64,000 nt of DNA from NCBI GenBank assembly GCA_947462255.1, contig CANHOA010000005.1:1-64000 (forward strand), read 5' to 3'. The stretch comes from Flavobacteriales bacterium (GTDB lineage: Bacteria > Bacteroidota > Bacteroidia > Flavobacteriales_D > Crocinitomicaceae). The notes beneath the pieces are model-generated. The model was not told the origin of the DNA and made no database searches. It saw nothing but the letters and a program-made list of their open reading frames with translations. The position numbers and the translations under genes were made by a program. Of this stretch, positions 61,743 to 64,000 are shown one piece after another (the first letter of the stretch is position 1; every line of letters begins with the position of its first letter).

Positions 61743-62536
61743 ACTTTCAAAGCAAAAATATTATACATCGCCGAGTTTTCCAATCCTTTTTCTTGCTCAT
61801 CAATAATACGCGTAAATCCTTTTTGGGCAAACAATTCTTTCACTTTTTGAACTCTATTTTCGGTATCATGAACCTCAATTACAATTGATTTTATTTTGAG
61901 CCAATCCGCCTCCTTTATACCTGTTAAGACATCCCATTCGGCGCCCTCACAGTCAATTTTAAGCAAATCGATTTTTTGAATATTTTCTGATTCGATGATA
62001 GAAGACAATGTTTTTAATTCGCACGAAACCATTTTTTTTCCTTTCACCAATTGCTTAGCAATAATTCCTGAAAACATCAAGGGAATCCATTTCATCCATC
62101 GCATGTTTTCGGGCGGGTTTCGCATCGTACCTTTAACTGCTCGCTGAAAAGCGGTTGGATCAGCCTCCCATTGCTGTGGATGCAAAGTGGATAGCGCTGG
62201 AGTATTTGGAAAGTAGGTAAAGGTAGCATTGGTATTGTCATTAGAAACACCAAAAGGAAGAACATGCATATATCCATTTCCATGAAGTTCGGCATTTTTA
62301 GACAAGACCTCCACAATATCAGGAATCGGCTCAAAGCAATAAACAGTTACATTTTTTGCTTTCTGCATCGCCCTAACCCCAAAAATACCAATATTAGCTC
62401 CTACATCTAAAACAACATCACCATCCTTAATAGAAATTCCATTTTGAAGATAACCTTCTACGTGATGGTCTAACATTTTTGCTTCTGGTTTTCTTAAGCA
62501 ATGCACTTTTGTTCCATCAAAAAGTTTAGCTATCAT
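61739..62536 (-). CDS. FkbM-family SAM-dependent methyltransferase
   Basis: 265 residues. SAM-binding motif VVLDVGANIGIFGVRAM, acidic loop CFEPIPD, and the family's IDLLKIDCEGAEWDVLTGI. FkbM enzymes O-methylate sugars or polyketides. Upstream gene of a possible FkbM-hydroxylase-DUF2141-carboxypeptidase transcript. Substrate unknown. Confidence 0.88.
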   Translation of the reverse strand: MIAKLFDGTKVHCLRKPEAKMLDHHVEGYLQNGISIKDGDVVLDVGANIGIFGVRAMQKAKNVTVYCFEPIPDIVEVLSKNAELHGNGYMHVLPFGVSNDNTNATFTYFPNTPALSTLHPQQWEADPTAFQRAVKGTMRNPPENMRWMKWIPLMFSGIIAKQLVKGKKMVSCELKTLSSIIESENIQKIDLLKIDCEGAEWDVLTGIKEADWLKIKSIVIEVHDTENRVQKVKELFAQKGFTRIIDEQEKGLENSAMYNIFALKV

Positions 62537-62571
62537 AAAATTTGTTTAATTAGTTGCTAAAATAAAAAAAA

Positions 62572-64000
62572 TTATTGTTCGAGGAATGGATACTGATAAT
62601 TAAGTGGTGGAACAAAAGTTTCTTTTATTGTTCTGGCGGAAACCCATCGTAATAGATTCATGGCAGCACCTGCTTTATCATTTGTTCCAGAACCTCTTGC
62701 GCCACCAAAAGGCTGTTGCCCTACCACAGCGCCTGAGGGTTTATCATTAATATAAAAGTTTCCTGCGGCATTTTCCAATATTCGAGTTGCCGTATTAATT
62801 GCATAACGATCCTGAGCAATAATGGACCCTGTTAAAGCATACTCAGAAGTTTCATCAACAAGCTTCAAGGTTTGTTCATAATCGTTGTCATCATATATAT
62901 AAATCGTAAGAACAGGACCAAATATTTCCTCACACATGGTGCGGAACTTCGGATTAGTAGTAACAAAGGTTGTTGGTTCAATGAAATAACCAGTTGATTT
63001 ATCATAGCCTCCGCCTGTAATTAATTCGGCATCCTCCTGAGCTTTACAATAATCGATAAATGAGCTGATTTTATCAAAAGCTGTTTCATCAATAACGGCA
63101 TTTACGAAATTAGACGTGTCGTATGGTGACCCAATTTTAATTGAATTAACTTGTTCAACATACAGTTTTTTTATTTCAGGCCAGAGCGATTTTGGAAGAT
63201 AAGCCCGGGAAGCAGCAGAACACTTTTGCCCTTGGAATTCAAAAGCTCCGCGTGCAAGTGCCGTTGCAACAACTGCTGGAATAGCTGAGGCATGTGCCAC
63301 TACAAAATCCTTCCCTCCTGTTTCGCCAACAATCCGTGGATAAGTACGATAATAGGAAAGATTCTCTCCTATTTGCTTCCAAAGAGCTCGAAAAACATTT
63401 GTTGAGCCGGTAAAATGCAAGCCTGAAAAATCCTTGTGCTTAAAAATAACATCCCCAGCAACGGGACCATCAACAGTTATCATATTAACTACCCCATCAG
63501 GCAAGCCAGCAGCTTTAAACAATTCCATGATAACTTGAGCAGAATATACCTGAGAATCAGAAGGCTTCCAAACCACAACATTTCCCATCATGGCTGGAGC
63601 AGCGCATAGATTTGCAGCGATTGCTGTAAAATTAAAAGGTGTAATAGCAAAAACAAATCCTTCCAGTGGGCGGTATTGAAGTCGGTTCCATACACCAGGA
63701 GAAGATTCTGGTTGTTCTTTATAAATTTGGGTCATGTATTGAACATTGAAGCGCAAAAAATCAATCAATTCACACGCTGCATCAATTTCGGATTGAAAAA
63801 CATTTTTGGATTGCGCTAGCATCGTGGCGGCGTTCATTTTATTTCTAAAAGGACCCGCCAATAAATCTGCTGCCTTTAAAAATATCGCAGCGCGATCTTC
63901 CCATGGAAGATTTGCCCAAGCACTTCTAGCAGCCATTGCTGCATCAATTGCATCCCTTACATGCGAAGCATCGCCGAAATTAAAATGACCCAAGACCTTT
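62572..64000 (-). CDS. pruA: L-glutamate gamma-semialdehyde dehydrogenase, 5'-truncated by the window edge
   Basis: 476 codons present; the frame is open through base 64000 (KVLGHFNFG...), and the track's Met is an internal TTG. PruA is normally about 540 residues, so some 65 N-terminal residues lie outside. Key parts: FVFAITPFNFTAIAANLCAAP, HFTGSTNVFRALWK, GETGGKDFVVAH (general base), FEFQGQKCSAASRAY (nucleophile Cys), PFGGARGSGTNDKAG. Oxidises glutamate semialdehyde to glutamate in proline catabolism. Confidence 0.95.
   Translation of the reverse strand, partial: KVLGHFNFGDASHVRDAIDAAMAARSAWANLPWEDRAAIFLKAADLLAGPFRNKMNAATMLAQSKNVFQSEIDAACELIDFLRFNVQYMTQIYKEQPESSPGVWNRLQYRPLEGFVFAITPFNFTAIAANLCAAPAMMGNVVVWKPSDSQVYSAQVIMELFKAAGLPDGVVNMITVDGPVAGDVIFKHKDFSGLHFTGSTNVFRALWKQIGENLSYYRTYPRIVGETGGKDFVVAHASAIPAVVATALARGAFEFQGQKCSAASRAYLPKSLWPEIKKLYVEQVNSIKIGSPYDTSNFVNAVIDETAFDKISSFIDYCKAQEDAELITGGGYDKSTGYFIEPTTFVTTNPKFRTMCEEIFGPVLTIYIYDDNDYEQTLKLVDETSEYALTGSIIAQDRYAINTATRILENAAGNFYINDKPSGAVVGQQPFGGARGSGTNDKAGAAMNLLRWVSARTIKETFVPPLNYQYPFLEQ

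Noticed and set aside
1-64000. tRNA, rRNA, riboswitch or prophage genes
   Set aside because: No cloverleaf, rRNA segment, conserved riboswitch core or phage structural gene was recognised on reading both strands; a covariance-model scan could still find a small RNA.

Overview
The window is an AT-rich, gene-dense stretch of a Bacteroidota chromosome, almost certainly order Flavobacteriales. The evidence is a complete gldKLMN gliding/type IX secretion cluster with a PorP/SprF-family gene, a ricT-gldH pair, many Bacteroidota-restricted families (DUF2480, DUF2911, DUF2141, HYC_CC_PP), a fused branched-chain E1 alpha/beta dehydrogenase, and several TAnnTTTG-type promoter elements. A Crocinitomicaceae or Cryomorphaceae-like relative is my guess; it cannot be fixed from sequence reading alone. 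I see no rRNA, tRNA, prophage or CRISPR array.

Bases 1 to about 3,800 are the most unusual part. Short orphan genes (two lipoproteins, three small membrane proteins, a parDE toxin-antitoxin pair, one truncated ORF) are separated by elements with the architecture of integron attC sites. Each has a left R'' core (YTAAC), an arm, a variable centre, a complementary arm, the spacer AAACC and an R' core (GTTAKM or GTTAAAC). One of them shows the same extra C in GCCTCAAG versus GCCTAG that marks the extrahelical base of Vibrio VCR attC sites. Complete cassettes are 470-580 bp long. No integrase is visible; with this orientation it should lie left of base 1, or the array is an integrase-less cluster (CALIN). 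Three attC sites share about 70 bp of central sequence, as expected of a sedentary chromosomal array. The parE gene carries one in-frame stop while its antitoxin is intact.

Bases 3,800-6,880 hold a small conserved gene, comM (the transformation branch-migration helicase family), an XRE-type HTH ORF without a normal start codon, a 42-bp perfect palindrome flanked by short tandem repeats, and a REP-associated tyrosine transposase (RAYT) broken by a second palindromic element.

Bases 6,880-27,490 are mostly housekeeping genes: DUF2480, an M1 peptidase, a deoC plus two-gene ALDH operon that looks like a split ALDH16, radA, rsmI, a DNA polymerase III delta' gene, ricT-gldH, a DUF2911 protein, an EamA transporter, a metal-related HYC_CC_PP / TonB receptor / HMA operon, a PurF paralogue, and waaA with an outer-membrane protein.

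Bases 27,657-36,298 form one tightly packed surface-polysaccharide operon. It encodes a WbpA/B/D/E-type route to a diacetylated diamino-uronic acid nucleotide, Ugd plus UXS for UDP-glucuronate and UDP-xylose, RmlB, a CpsB-type phosphatase and a SixA-like phosphatase. A rhomboid gene converges on its end.

Bases 37,311-48,380 carry an SDR enzyme, menA, etfBA, a bifunctional nuclease, a nucleoside permease, a beta-carbonic anhydrase with a SulP transporter, kbl and small unknowns. Bases 48,443-56,870 are the T9SS/gliding cluster with a degenerate arginase-fold gene upstream. The right end (56,991-64,000) holds a MazG-like protein, fused E1 dehydrogenase, LD-carboxypeptidase, DUF2141, a fatty-acid-hydroxylase-family membrane enzyme, an FkbM methyltransferase and the 5'-truncated pruA.
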